Part shown: positions 9,271-17,115 of the stretch, piece after piece
Layout of the letters: every line of letters starts with the position of its first letter
Numbering within the stretch: position 1 is the first letter of the stretch
From: Bacteroides fragilis
GTDB taxonomy: Bacteria > Bacillota > Clostridia > Lachnospirales > Lachnospiraceae
Length of the DNA: 64,000 nt
Direction of reading: 5' to 3'
Assembly (NCBI GenBank): GCA_023664485.1
Contig: JAMPFK010000009.1
Span: 9,628 to 73,627 of the forward strand
Notes under the pieces: generated by a model
What the model was told of the DNA's origin: nothing
Database searches by the model: none
Seen by the model: only the letters and a program-made list of their open reading frames with translations
Position numbers and translations under genes: made by a program

Positions 9271-10094
9271 AAGACAAGATAAAAACAGCGGTGTTCATCC
9301 TGTTTGCGGTATCCTCGATGGCGTTGTCCATCTGGGGGCCGGAGGCGCTGGCGCGGTATCAGGATAAGGGGATGTTAAATGAAATCCATGCGGAAACGGC
9401 GGAAGGAGCGGGCGCAGGCTACCGTTATAAGCTGAATATTAATGAAAAGCTGTATATTCTTTCCCGCTGTCTGAGCAGCCAGGCCATTCAGGAAAGCGAA
9501 CAGAATGCGCCGGCGCGTAATACGGATACGGGATTTTATCAGGATACGGAAGGCTCCTATGCTTTTATCGCCAATTATCGGAGCCCGTCCGGCGAAGAGA
9601 TTACCGATGAACAGATTTATGAGACCTGTAACAATGCGCTTGCCGATATGAAGGCGGCGGGCATTCTGCCGGAGGAAGTGAAGGAGGTCATGCCTGCCTC
9701 TTATGACGCGACGCTTTATTCCGCGATCGACGTGCTGGAGCCGGGAAATAATATCGCCGTCTGGCAGCTGAGTCTGTCCAACAGCCAGAAAAATGCGAAT
9801 AAGGAAAACCGTCTGATGGACGCTTTTATCGGCGCCGAGGACGGAAAGCTATATGAATTTTATGTACGGACGCCGCTTCTGTGGGAGGATATCGATGCGG
9901 ACGCCGTCATAGAGGCCTGGAGCGGTTACATGGGGCTCGGCGCGCCGGAGCCCTACGAATCGGACAACCCGCTGCTGGAAACGACCCCCTTCTATAAAAA
10001 ATATGTTTTTCCCGGAATGGGGGATGCGCGGACGATCGTTACAGTCGGCTTCTATGAAGGAATCAATGAATTGTTCCTGAAAATTGAAAAATAA
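9267..10094 (+). CDS. Membrane-anchored extracytoplasmic protein of unknown function
   Basis: The last gene of the two-component operon, joined to the kinase by an ATGA overlap. The 275-residue protein has one N-terminal hydrophobic segment (about residues 8-27) and a soluble remainder that should lie outside the membrane. No known family motif was recognised. Its strict coupling to the kinase suggests a modulator of sensing or an accessory envelope protein. No terminator follows. The six-repeat regulatory array begins four bases after its stop codon. Confidence 0.75.
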   Translation: MKDKIKTAVFILFAVSSMALSIWGPEALARYQDKGMLNEIHAETAEGAGAGYRYKLNINEKLYILSRCLSSQAIQESEQNAPARNTDTGFYQDTEGSYAFIANYRSPSGEEITDEQIYETCNNALADMKAAGILPEEVKEVMPASYDATLYSAIDVLEPGNNIAVWQLSLSNSQKNANKENRLMDAFIGAEDGKLYEFYVRTPLLWEDIDADAVIEAWSGYMGLGAPEPYESDNPLLETTPFYKKYVFPGMGDARTIVTVGFYEGINELFLKIEK

Positions 10095-10097
10095 AAC

Positions 10098-10173
10098 ATG
10101 ATGCAATTATGATGCAACTATGATGTGATTATGATGCAGAAATGATGATAATTTGATGCAGCTCTTGTGTAAT
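10098..10173 (+). promoter_or_regulatory. Six-repeat 11-bp operator and promoter of the amidase gene
   Basis: Units starting at 10098, 10109, 10120, 10131, 10142 and 10153 read ATGATGCAATT, ATGATGCAACT, ATGATGTGATT, ATGATGCAGAA, ATGATGATAAT and TTGATGCAGCT. The period is exactly 11 bases throughout. A -10-like TGTAAT (10168-10173) follows 15 bases after the start of the last unit, and there is no good -35, as expected of a promoter activated by a PhoB-type regulator. The same array, with the same distance to a -10, stands before the VIT/vWA gene. Confidence 0.8.
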
Positions 10174-10233
10174 CTTGTAGGAACAGGATGACACAGGAGC
10201 TTTTTGTATTGCGGATAGAGAGGAGCGTCATAA

Positions 10234-11670
10234 ATGTACGAAAGAGGAAGCCATTTGACAGGACATCATCATCGGTATCAGCGGAGGAAAAGGAGGAGGA
10301 AAAAGGCGGGAAGGATTCTGGCGGCGGCGCTTGCGGCGTGTCTGACCTGCCTGGCCGTATTTACGATACGAAAAATGCCCGCAGGCGAAGTACGGGCGGC
10401 GACGGATAAAGACGCCGTTTGCTGGCCGGGGCATTCCGATCTGGGAAGGATGTCCGGAGGCCCGGCGCAGATTGATACGGAAGATCTGCTGGCATGGATA
10501 GAGGAAAACGCGATACCGGTCGTCTTTCTGGATGCCGGACACGGCGGCGGGGATACGGGCTGCGCCGGAGGCAGTGTGGAAGAAAAAACGATTAATCTGG
10601 AAATCGCCCTGAAAGTCAGAGACCAGCTGGAAGAACGGGGATATAAAGTCATCATGGCAAGGGATACGGACGTTTATCTGGCGAAAGAGGAACGGGTAAA
10701 GCGGGCCAATGCCTCGCAGGCCGATATTTATGTGAGCATCCATCAGAATGCGGCCGATGACGGCGGCAGCGCGAGCGGCATGGAGGTGTGGTATGACGGT
10801 TCTGATGAAAGCCGGGAGAACAAAAGGCTGGCGCAGCTCATCAGGCAGCAGACCGCTTTGAGTACGGAGGCGGTCGAACGGGAACTTCGCGGGGACGCCG
10901 ATTTTCATGTGACGGGAAGCACAAAAATGCCGGCCTGCCTCATCGAAACAGGCTTTCTGACCAATGCAAAAGAGCGGAACAAGCTCGTTACGGAAGAATA
11001 TCAGGAACAGATAGCATCGGGAATCGCGCAGGGAATCGAATACTATTTCTATCCGAAAACGATGTACCTGACTTTTGACGACGGCCCTTCCAGGGAAAAT
11101 ACGGAAAAGGTCCTGGATATTTTAAAAGAAAGAGGGATCAGGGCGACGTTCTTTCTGGTGGGAGAAAATGTGGAAAGGAATCCGGAAATTGCAAAAAGAA
11201 TCGCTGCGGAAGGGCATACGATAGGGATACACAGCAATACGCATGATTACACGGCCATTTACGCGGATGTGGACAGTTTCGTGCAGGATTTTGAAGAGGC
11301 GCGCCGGATTATTTATGAAGTGACAGGCGTGGATGCAAAACTTTTCCGTTTTCCCGGCGGGAGCGTTAATGCCTATAATGAGGAAGTTGGCGGCGATATC
11401 ATCGACAAAATGACGGAACTCGGTTATATCTATTACGACTGGAATGCCAGCCTGGGGGATGCCGCGCTGAATACGACGCCGGAAGGGCTGATCGCCAACG
11501 GCATATCCACCACGCTTGGCCGGAAAAAAGTAGTCATGCTGGCGCACGATGTCGTATATAATACCGGCGTCTGTCTGGAGGAGCTGCTGGACAGCCTGCC
11601 GGAATATGAAATGAAAGCATTGAGCGAGGCGGTAGAGCCGATACAGTTTCAGGCTGCCGGGCAGCGGTAA
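10234..11670 (+). CDS. N-acetylmuramoyl-L-alanine amidase fused to polysaccharide deacetylase
   Basis: A cell-wall enzyme with two catalytic domains. A cytoplasmic basic stretch and a membrane segment (about residues 28-47) come first. An Amidase_3 domain (about 95-270) has zinc-site landmarks FLDAGHGGGD, the Glu in NLEIALKV, IYVSIHQNA and the catalytic-Glu region LIETGFLTN. A NodB-type deacetylase (about 275-460) has TFDDGP, HSNTH and FRFPGGS. Both active sites look complete. The fusion would cleave the peptide stem and deacetylate glycan at one place. The start follows GAGAGGAGCG. Expression is probably controlled by the six-repeat array upstream. It ends in a terminator shared with the convergent exosortase gene. 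Confidence 0.92.
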   Translation: MYERGSHLTGHHHRYQRRKRRRKKAGRILAAALAACLTCLAVFTIRKMPAGEVRAATDKDAVCWPGHSDLGRMSGGPAQIDTEDLLAWIEENAIPVVFLDAGHGGGDTGCAGGSVEEKTINLEIALKVRDQLEERGYKVIMARDTDVYLAKEERVKRANASQADIYVSIHQNAADDGGSASGMEVWYDGSDESRENKRLAQLIRQQTALSTEAVERELRGDADFHVTGSTKMPACLIETGFLTNAKERNKLVTEEYQEQIASGIAQGIEYYFYPKTMYLTFDDGPSRENTEKVLDILKERGIRATFFLVGENVERNPEIAKRIAAEGHTIGIHSNTHDYTAIYADVDSFVQDFEEARRIIYEVTGVDAKLFRFPGGSVNAYNEEVGGDIIDKMTELGYIYYDWNASLGDAALNTTPEGLIANGISTTLGRKKVVMLAHDVVYNTGVCLEELLDSLPEYEMKALSEAVEPIQFQAAGQR

Positions 11671-11697
11671 AACGGTTACGGTTTTACCGCTGTTTTT
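11662..11697. terminator. Terminator between convergent amidase and exosortase genes
   Basis: A perfect 12-base stem (11662-11673 with 11681-11692) is followed by five T on the plus strand. It contains the amidase stop codon and reaches the exosortase stop, so both genes end within it. Confidence 0.85.
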
Positions 11698-12452
11698 CCG
11701 GTGCGCCCGGCGGGCGCACGTCTTAACCGCAGAATCGCAGTTATCGGGAAGCAGGAACATAAGATAAGCAGCGCGTACTGTCCAAAGCCGTTCCAGTTAT
11801 TCGTGAGGAGCCTTTTGCCAAAGGGCAGTATGAGGACGATCAGAAGATACCAGAATACGGGGACGGAAGCGGAAAACGCATCGGACTTCTGGGCATTCTC
11901 TTTGTCATCGTACAAAAACCAGCGTCCGCAGACTGCGGATGCCAGCAGATAAAGGACGCACAGCGAAGAAAAATAAACCGTCGTTCCGATCAGCGTATGC
12001 AGTCTGTCCGGCGTCAGCCAGCCGTTCATCAGGCCGGCTCTTTTTAGCAGAAGCGGAAGATGGATGGCGGCGATAATGCGGAGGCTGTTGACCAGGATCG
12101 TCGTAATGTAGGAGAAGACAGCGCTGAAACCGAACCACAGATATCCCGCAGCCTTTTTTTCTATCCGGTACAGAGAGGACGTCAGCATGAGAAAAGAAAT
12201 CGTCATAAAGCGGATGCCGGAACAGGAGGGAGCCACAAGGAAACAGTAAGAATGACTGGCGTATCCCTGATGCGGAAGATATTCAAAAGAAATGCCGCTC
12301 AGGATGCCGGCCCACCGAACGGTGGGCGCCAGCATCCAGTTAATGACATCGCTGTCAGTTACCTTGGAAAAGTATCTTAACAGGAAAACAATACCAATTG
12401 TCAGCAGATAAAGCGGCCGGTATTTTTGGATGGTTGTTTTTTTCATGAACAT
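11676..12452 (-). CDS. Exosortase family protein (possibly XrtK-like)
   Basis: A multi-membrane-segment protein of 258 residues with the exosortase catalytic pattern: Cys77 in APSCSGIR, Arg125 in NSLRI and His152 in DRLHTLIG, all near membrane-helix ends. Exosortases are thought to process C-terminal sorting tails, much as sortases do. The gene is translationally coupled to the VIT/vWA gene upstream, overlapping it by 10 bases (or by 4, ATGA, if the second ATG at 12446 is used). That neighbour ends in a membrane segment plus Lys cluster and is the likely substrate. Exosortases are best known in Gram-negative bacteria. The subfamily name XrtK is from memory and tentative. Confidence 0.8.
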   Translation of the reverse strand: MFMKKTTIQKYRPLYLLTIGIVFLLRYFSKVTDSDVINWMLAPTVRWAGILSGISFEYLPHQGYASHSYCFLVAPSCSGIRFMTISFLMLTSSLYRIEKKAAGYLWFGFSAVFSYITTILVNSLRIIAAIHLPLLLKRAGLMNGWLTPDRLHTLIGTTVYFSSLCVLYLLASAVCGRWFLYDDKENAQKSDAFSASVPVFWYLLIVLILPFGKRLLTNNWNGFGQYALLILCSCFPITAILRLRRAPAGRTGKTAVKP

Positions 12453-14500
12453 ATTTTCTCCTCGGCTTCTTTCTCATCAACTTTTTCTTTTTTCAGCTTT
12501 TTCCATAGGGCGGGCAGGAAGATCATCAGTATCAGTGCGGCGAAAAGAAGAATTTCTCCGGGCTCCGATCCGATTCGGTATCCGACCGCCAGATTGGATA
12601 CTTCCAGCGGAAGCGGGAGCGGCTGGTCTACGTCCGTGCCGCTGCCATCGGGATTCCGTATGGTATCGATGACGGCGATAAAGGCGGTATAGGGCGTTAT
12701 CATATGATAGGACAGTCCGAGCTGCGTTACCTCGTCCCTGACATCGGGATTGCCGTTGCTGACGCCGTAGTCCGTCAGGCGTTCTACCCGCTTGCGTGCC
12801 CACAGATAACCGAGCGCGTCGCTGCTTCCGGCTGCGGCGCCGGAAACGTCGATCTCCTGTGCAAATTCACCATTTCCCGTTTTTCCTGTGATTCTGATCG
12901 TACCGGCGGCCTCGCCGTTCCATTTTCCGAGAAGGACGATGGGCCTGCTCGCATAGAGGGTCGGAAGGGCTGCCGGCTCTACATCATAGGCGTCGAAGCC
13001 GTCAAAGGCCACCTGAATATCGGTCAGTAGGGGCGATTGTATGTAGGCGCGGAATTTGTCCGCTGCAGCTGCCGCCTCTTCTTCTTCCATAACGATGAAG
13101 GATTCGCCCTGTCCTGTCCTGGCGATGCCCTCCATCAGATAGCGGTTTACCGCATACCCGATGCCGAAAGAAAAGAAATCCGCTTTTCCCTGATTTTGAT
13201 GGATGAGTTCAAAAACGCCGGCCTCGCCCCAGATATAGCCGTCGGAAATAACGACGATGCCGCGGGCGGTGTCCTTGTCTGCCGGAATGCGCAGCGCATC
13301 TTCCAGCGCTTCTAAAAGTTCGGTGCCGCCGGCGCCGTCCTGGGCATCGACGAGGCCGATCGCCTTATCGATATTTTCTTTCGTGGCAGGCACGGAACGC
13401 GGAGACATCTGATAGGAAGTCCCGGAAAAAAGAATCAGATTGAAAGTATCCGTTTCCCGCAGTCCGGATACGAGATCCCGTATCAGGGCCTTGGCGGTAT
13501 CCAGAGGAAAGCCGTACATAGAGCCCGATACGTCCAGGACGAAAATATATTCTCTTGGCGGAATTTCCTCTGTCGTGCAGCGTTCCGGCGGCTGTACCAT
13601 CAGCATAAAAACATTCTCATTTTCGTTACTGTCCATGAGAAGCCCGGTCCGGATCGCTTCTCCGGAGAGCCTGTAATCCAGAACAAAGTCGCGGTTACCG
13701 GCATAATCGGCAGGATTGGCCAGCGCGACCTGCGCCGTCGTTTTCGCTTCATTCCAGTTGATGCTGACATCGTGCGTACTGCTTGACAGGGCGCTGACCG
13801 GTACGCCGGACGTAACCCTGACATTGATTTCATAAGCGTTTTCCGGCAGACTGCCCTCCGGCATATAAGGCGTTCCGGTCCATTCCTCCCGGTTGCCGCA
13901 GTCATCGATGACAGGTCCGACATAGCGGGGGCCGACGACGGTCGGGAAAACGAACTGATAAGTTCCGTCTGTCGGCATGATCAGCTCCGTATAATGCAGC
14001 TCGATGCGGACTTCGTCGCCCGGCATGATATTGGCGACATCCATCGTGAAAACATTGGCCCGCTGTTCGGACAGCATGGAAGCGGTCTTTCCTTCGCTTT
14101 TGGCCGCTTCGAATTCTTCCGCGGCCTCTTCTTTTTCCCTGATCGCTGCGGTCACGCGCTGATTGCCGACCTGCATCTGCATTCCGTGTATGGTGACCCT
14201 GGTGGATGCAGGGAAAACATAGCTGGCATTGATGGGGCCCGTGCCTTCATTGGCATAGACCTGCGTGACATAGGTATCCGCGATAATGCCGTCTATGGAG
14301 GCGTTGACGGTTGTTTTTTTCAGGGGGAAGCTGTCTGCCCCGATTTCCCCGCTTTCCACATAAAAGTATGGGGAGCGGGTCCGGTCTTTGTCCTCTTCCT
14401 GTGACTCTTCTGCGTGCACGACGGGCGCCGGGATGCGGCAGAACAATATGCACAGCGTGAAGAAAAGACATAATAATCTTCTGTGTTTTTTTGTTTTCAT
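12443..14500 (-). CDS. Exported VIT and von Willebrand A domain protein with sorting-like tail
   Basis: A 685-residue surface protein. A signal peptide ends near VVHA. A VIT domain follows (about residues 45-190), as in inter-alpha-trypsin inhibitor proteins. The vWA domain starts near residue 320, with metal site DVSGSMYG, and further parts DTFNLILFSG and GIVVISDGYIWG. The C-terminus is a sorting-type tail: a short GSEPGE motif, a hydrophobic segment (ILLFAALILMIFLPALW) and a Lys/Glu-rich end. This order fits processing by the exosortase encoded immediately downstream. The gene is preceded by six 11-bp repeats of the presumed local response regulator. The ligand is unknown. Confidence 0.9.
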   Translation of the reverse strand: MKTKKHRRLLCLFFTLCILFCRIPAPVVHAEESQEEDKDRTRSPYFYVESGEIGADSFPLKKTTVNASIDGIIADTYVTQVYANEGTGPINASYVFPASTRVTIHGMQMQVGNQRVTAAIREKEEAAEEFEAAKSEGKTASMLSEQRANVFTMDVANIMPGDEVRIELHYTELIMPTDGTYQFVFPTVVGPRYVGPVIDDCGNREEWTGTPYMPEGSLPENAYEINVRVTSGVPVSALSSSTHDVSINWNEAKTTAQVALANPADYAGNRDFVLDYRLSGEAIRTGLLMDSNENENVFMLMVQPPERCTTEEIPPREYIFVLDVSGSMYGFPLDTAKALIRDLVSGLRETDTFNLILFSGTSYQMSPRSVPATKENIDKAIGLVDAQDGAGGTELLEALEDALRIPADKDTARGIVVISDGYIWGEAGVFELIHQNQGKADFFSFGIGYAVNRYLMEGIARTGQGESFIVMEEEEAAAAADKFRAYIQSPLLTDIQVAFDGFDAYDVEPAALPTLYASRPIVLLGKWNGEAAGTIRITGKTGNGEFAQEIDVSGAAAGSSDALGYLWARKRVERLTDYGVSNGNPDVRDEVTQLGLSYHMITPYTAFIAVIDTIRNPDGSGTDVDQPLPLPLEVSNLAVGYRIGSEPGEILLFAALILMIFLPALWKKLKKEKVDEKEAEEKICS

Positions 14501-14547
14501 GATTTGCTCCTTTTCGTTATTTGAAATTTTTATTTCTTTGCTGTTAT

Positions 14548-14623
14548 GGTATAGGATGAAAACATCATAGTTGTATCATTTGTGCATCAAAGGGGCATCA
14601 TTTTTGCATCAAAGTTGCATAGT
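14548..14623 (-). promoter_or_regulatory. Six-repeat 11-bp operator and promoter of the VIT/vWA-exosortase operon
   Basis: On the minus strand the units read CTATGCAACT, TTGATGCAAAA, ATGATGCCCCT, TTGATGCACAA, ATGATACAACT and ATGATGTTTTC. Their plus-strand CATCAx cores start at 14563, 14574, 14585, 14596, 14607 and 14618, an exact 11-base period. TATACC (14553-14548 on the minus strand) lies 15 bases from the start of the last unit, the same offset as the -10 at the amidase promoter. The start codon is about 50 bases further on. Confidence 0.8.
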
Positions 14624-14680
14624 ATGGGAAGCGTTAACAGAAAACTGACTATAGATTAATAAGAATGTATGATATATAAT

Positions 14681-14783
14681 TATAGTAAACGATATAACAA
14701 ATTGCTCTTTCCGGCTCCTGCAAAAGCCATACAGGTAAGCTTTTACAGGTCCGAAAAGGCAATTTCTAATGTCGTTAACTATA
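14681..14783 (-). repeat. MITE-like palindromic element, copy 1 (reverse orientation)
   Basis: 103 bp with terminal inverted repeats (TATAGTAAACGATAT at the left end, ATGTCGTTAACTATA at the right). It is the reverse complement of the copies at 21449, 27872 and 43574, with more divergence in the middle. No coding capacity. It ends 40 bases upstream of the DUF262 gene. Confidence 0.85.
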
Positions 14784-14823
14784 AAATGGATATTATATAC
14801 GAAAAAGCAATTGGGGTAAAGGT

Positions 14824-15960
14824 ATGGAAAACTTTGAAGAAAAATATATGGAAGATGAAATAGAATTAGAAAATGCGGAAGAATTAGAAAATATGGAGTA
14901 TGAGGGAGGAGCCGGCTCTTATATTTTTAAAGAAGTGCGCGTTACGAAAAAGGATTTCTCAATCTATGAACTTCTAAGAAAATATAATCAGGGAAAGTTG
15001 ATTCTTGATGTGTTATTTCAAAGAAGAAAAGTCTGGGATGAGAAACAGAAATGCGAGTTGATTGAAAGTATTTTGATGGGCCTTCCGCTGCCAATATTTT
15101 ATTTTAAACAATTAGATAATTCAAGATATGTAGTTGTGGATGGAAAACAACGTTTATCTGCTTTGTTTGAGTATTTAAGCAATGAGTTCGCTTTGAAAAA
15201 TCTTAAAATTCTTGATTTTTTAAATGGGAAAAAATTTAAAGATTTAAAAAATGAACTTGGGATATATCAGTCGCAGCTGGAAGATTATCAGGTGTATTCT
15301 CATGTTATTTTACCGCCGACACCCGATAAAATTTTATTCGATGTTTTCGATCGCGTAAATCGCGGCGGAACTAAATTGAACAAACAGGAAATTCGGAATG
15401 CTTTATACCAGGGCAGAGGAATGCAGATGATCCATGAGATAACAAAAGGCGAAAGCTTTCAAAAAGCGACTCGTATTAAGCCGGAAAAGGATTCCCGGAT
15501 GAAGGGGGCTTATTTATTAACACGCTTTTTTGCCTTTTATTTATATTTTACCGGTAAGCTGACTGTAGGAGGCAGAACGTATCAATATAATGGAGATTGT
15601 GATAATTTAATTGAAATTTCATTGAAATATTTAAATTCATGTGAGGATATAACTTTGACGGAGCTGAAAAACCAGACGGAAAATGCGCTGGAAAATACAT
15701 ATTTTTATCTGGGAAGATCAGCGTTTAGAAAAACAGAATCACATCCTGTTAATATGAATTTATTTGAAACGACATTATTCCTCATGACAAATATAACAGC
15801 GCAAAATGAAGGAATAAAGAATGTTTTAAGGGAGAAACTATATGATACGCTTAATTGCGACGAATTTCTGGGCTATATTGGAAATGGACGGGATGGAGCG
15901 GCGAATGTTATGGGACGGTTCAGACTGATCGGTTCAGTAATAAAGGAGATTGAGAAATGA
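14824..15960 (+). CDS. DUF262 (ParB/GmrSD N-domain-like) protein, probable defence gene
   Basis: The 378-residue soluble protein carries the DUF262 landmark VVDGKQRLSALFEYL, a variant of the DGQQR motif. FDVFDRVNRGGTKLNKQEIRNALY follows a little further on, also diagnostic. DUF262 domains occur in GmrSD-type modification-dependent nucleases and other phage-defence proteins, where the motif region binds or hydrolyses nucleotide. No C-terminal DUF1524 (HNH) nuclease domain is present, so any cutting activity must come from elsewhere. It overlaps the AAA ATPase gene by four bases (ATGA), which indicates a joint function. Base composition is clearly more AT-rich than the envelope genes to the left, consistent with horizontal acquisition. 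Confidence 0.85.
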   Translation: MENFEEKYMEDEIELENAEELENMEYEGGAGSYIFKEVRVTKKDFSIYELLRKYNQGKLILDVLFQRRKVWDEKQKCELIESILMGLPLPIFYFKQLDNSRYVVVDGKQRLSALFEYLSNEFALKNLKILDFLNGKKFKDLKNELGIYQSQLEDYQVYSHVILPPTPDKILFDVFDRVNRGGTKLNKQEIRNALYQGRGMQMIHEITKGESFQKATRIKPEKDSRMKGAYLLTRFFAFYLYFTGKLTVGGRTYQYNGDCDNLIEISLKYLNSCEDITLTELKNQTENALENTYFYLGRSAFRKTESHPVNMNLFETTLFLMTNITAQNEGIKNVLREKLYDTLNCDEFLGYIGNGRDGAANVMGRFRLIGSVIKEIEK

Positions 15961-17090
15961 TAAACAAAGTTCGGATAAAAGCATTAAAATCAATACAGGA
16001 TTTAACAATCGATTGCAGCAGGTTTAATTTAATAGTTGGAACAAATTCCGCGGGGAAATCAACATTTTTACAGGCATTGCTTTTAGATGCGCAAAATAGT
16101 ATTGATAAAAGCGGTTTGAATGGGCCGTTAATATCATTGGGGGAATATAGAGAAGCTCACAATTATTCCATGCCGGATGCAAATATTAAAATCTGGATAT
16201 GGAAAAACGGATATAAAGAACCTGCCTGGATTGAGTTCAGTGAAGATTTGGAAAATTCGTGTAAGGTAACGGTATCAGGAGAACCGGATGATTTGGATCT
16301 GATTATGGATGATGCCGACTTCCATATGGATGAAGCAACGCATCTTTATTGGAAGACAGGATTTCGCTATTTATCCTGTCATAGATTAGGCCCACAGGAT
16401 ATTTATGTAAAATATTTTGGAAATGATAATAATTTGGGAATTGACGGCGAATATTCGTTTTCTTATCTGATGCAGCATGAGCTGGATCCTGTAGCCGATG
16501 AATTAGTAAAGAATAAGGAAGATTCGATAAACAGTCTGTACGAGCAGGTTAATTATTGGTTGAATTATATTGTTGGTACCAGTCTTTTAGTAACAGATAT
16601 TAAAAAAACAAATTATCTGCAGGTAAAATACAATAACAATCCGGCCAATCTGAATTCTGAGGCGATGTATAACAGACCGGTAAACGTAGGTTCCGGCATT
16701 AGTTATCTGGTAACGATATTGATCACATGTCTGGCTTCCAACACAGGAGACATTATTTTAATAGAAAATCCGGAGATTCATCTTCATCCCAAAGCGCAGT
16801 CCAGATTGTGCGAGTTTTTATATTTTATCAGCAGTTCCGGACGCCAGTTGTTTGTAGAAACTCACAGCGATCATATTTTTAATGGCATAAGGGTAGGAAT
16901 TTCCAATAAAACGATGAGAGAAGACTATATCAAAGTTAATTTCTTTATGATTGATAAAAATTATAACACTCAATGTAATCCGATAAAATTTGGCGACTTT
17001 GGGAAAATTACAGGAATGAACAGGGAATTAGATATTAATGATTTATTTGACCAGTTTGAAATTGATTTGGATCGGATGCTGGGATTATAA
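15957..17090 (+). CDS. AAA family ATPase (DUF3696 / OLD-like), partner of DUF262 protein
   Basis: An SMC/ABC-like ATPase of 377 residues. Walker A is GTNSAGKST near residue 28. A signature-like stretch NVGSGISYLVTILI, Walker B DIILIENPEIHLHPKAQ and an H-loop FVETHSDHI follow. The C-terminal part resembles the DUF3696 extension, and no TOPRIM nuclease domain is visible. Such ATPases are common in two- and three-gene anti-phage modules. It is coupled to the DUF262 gene by ATGA and is followed 25 bases later by the broken third gene. Low G+C matches its partner. Confidence 0.87.
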   Translation: MINKVRIKALKSIQDLTIDCSRFNLIVGTNSAGKSTFLQALLLDAQNSIDKSGLNGPLISLGEYREAHNYSMPDANIKIWIWKNGYKEPAWIEFSEDLENSCKVTVSGEPDDLDLIMDDADFHMDEATHLYWKTGFRYLSCHRLGPQDIYVKYFGNDNNLGIDGEYSFSYLMQHELDPVADELVKNKEDSINSLYEQVNYWLNYIVGTSLLVTDIKKTNYLQVKYNNNPANLNSEAMYNRPVNVGSGISYLVTILITCLASNTGDIILIENPEIHLHPKAQSRLCEFLYFISSSGRQLFVETHSDHIFNGIRVGISNKTMREDYIKVNFFMIDKNYNTQCNPIKFGDFGKITGMNRELDINDLFDQFEIDLDRMLGL

Positions 17091-17115
17091 AGATAACAAA
17101 AGAGAGATGAGAAAT

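Larger units (their letters stand above)
14501..14823. other. Intergenic region between VIT/vWA gene and DUF262 gene
   Basis: No gene is supported here. It contains the 11-bp repeat array read leftwards (14563-14623) and one inverted copy of the MITE-like element (14681-14783). About 40 AT-rich bases then precede the DUF262 start. No clear promoter for the DUF262 gene was identified outside the element. Confidence 0.7.
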
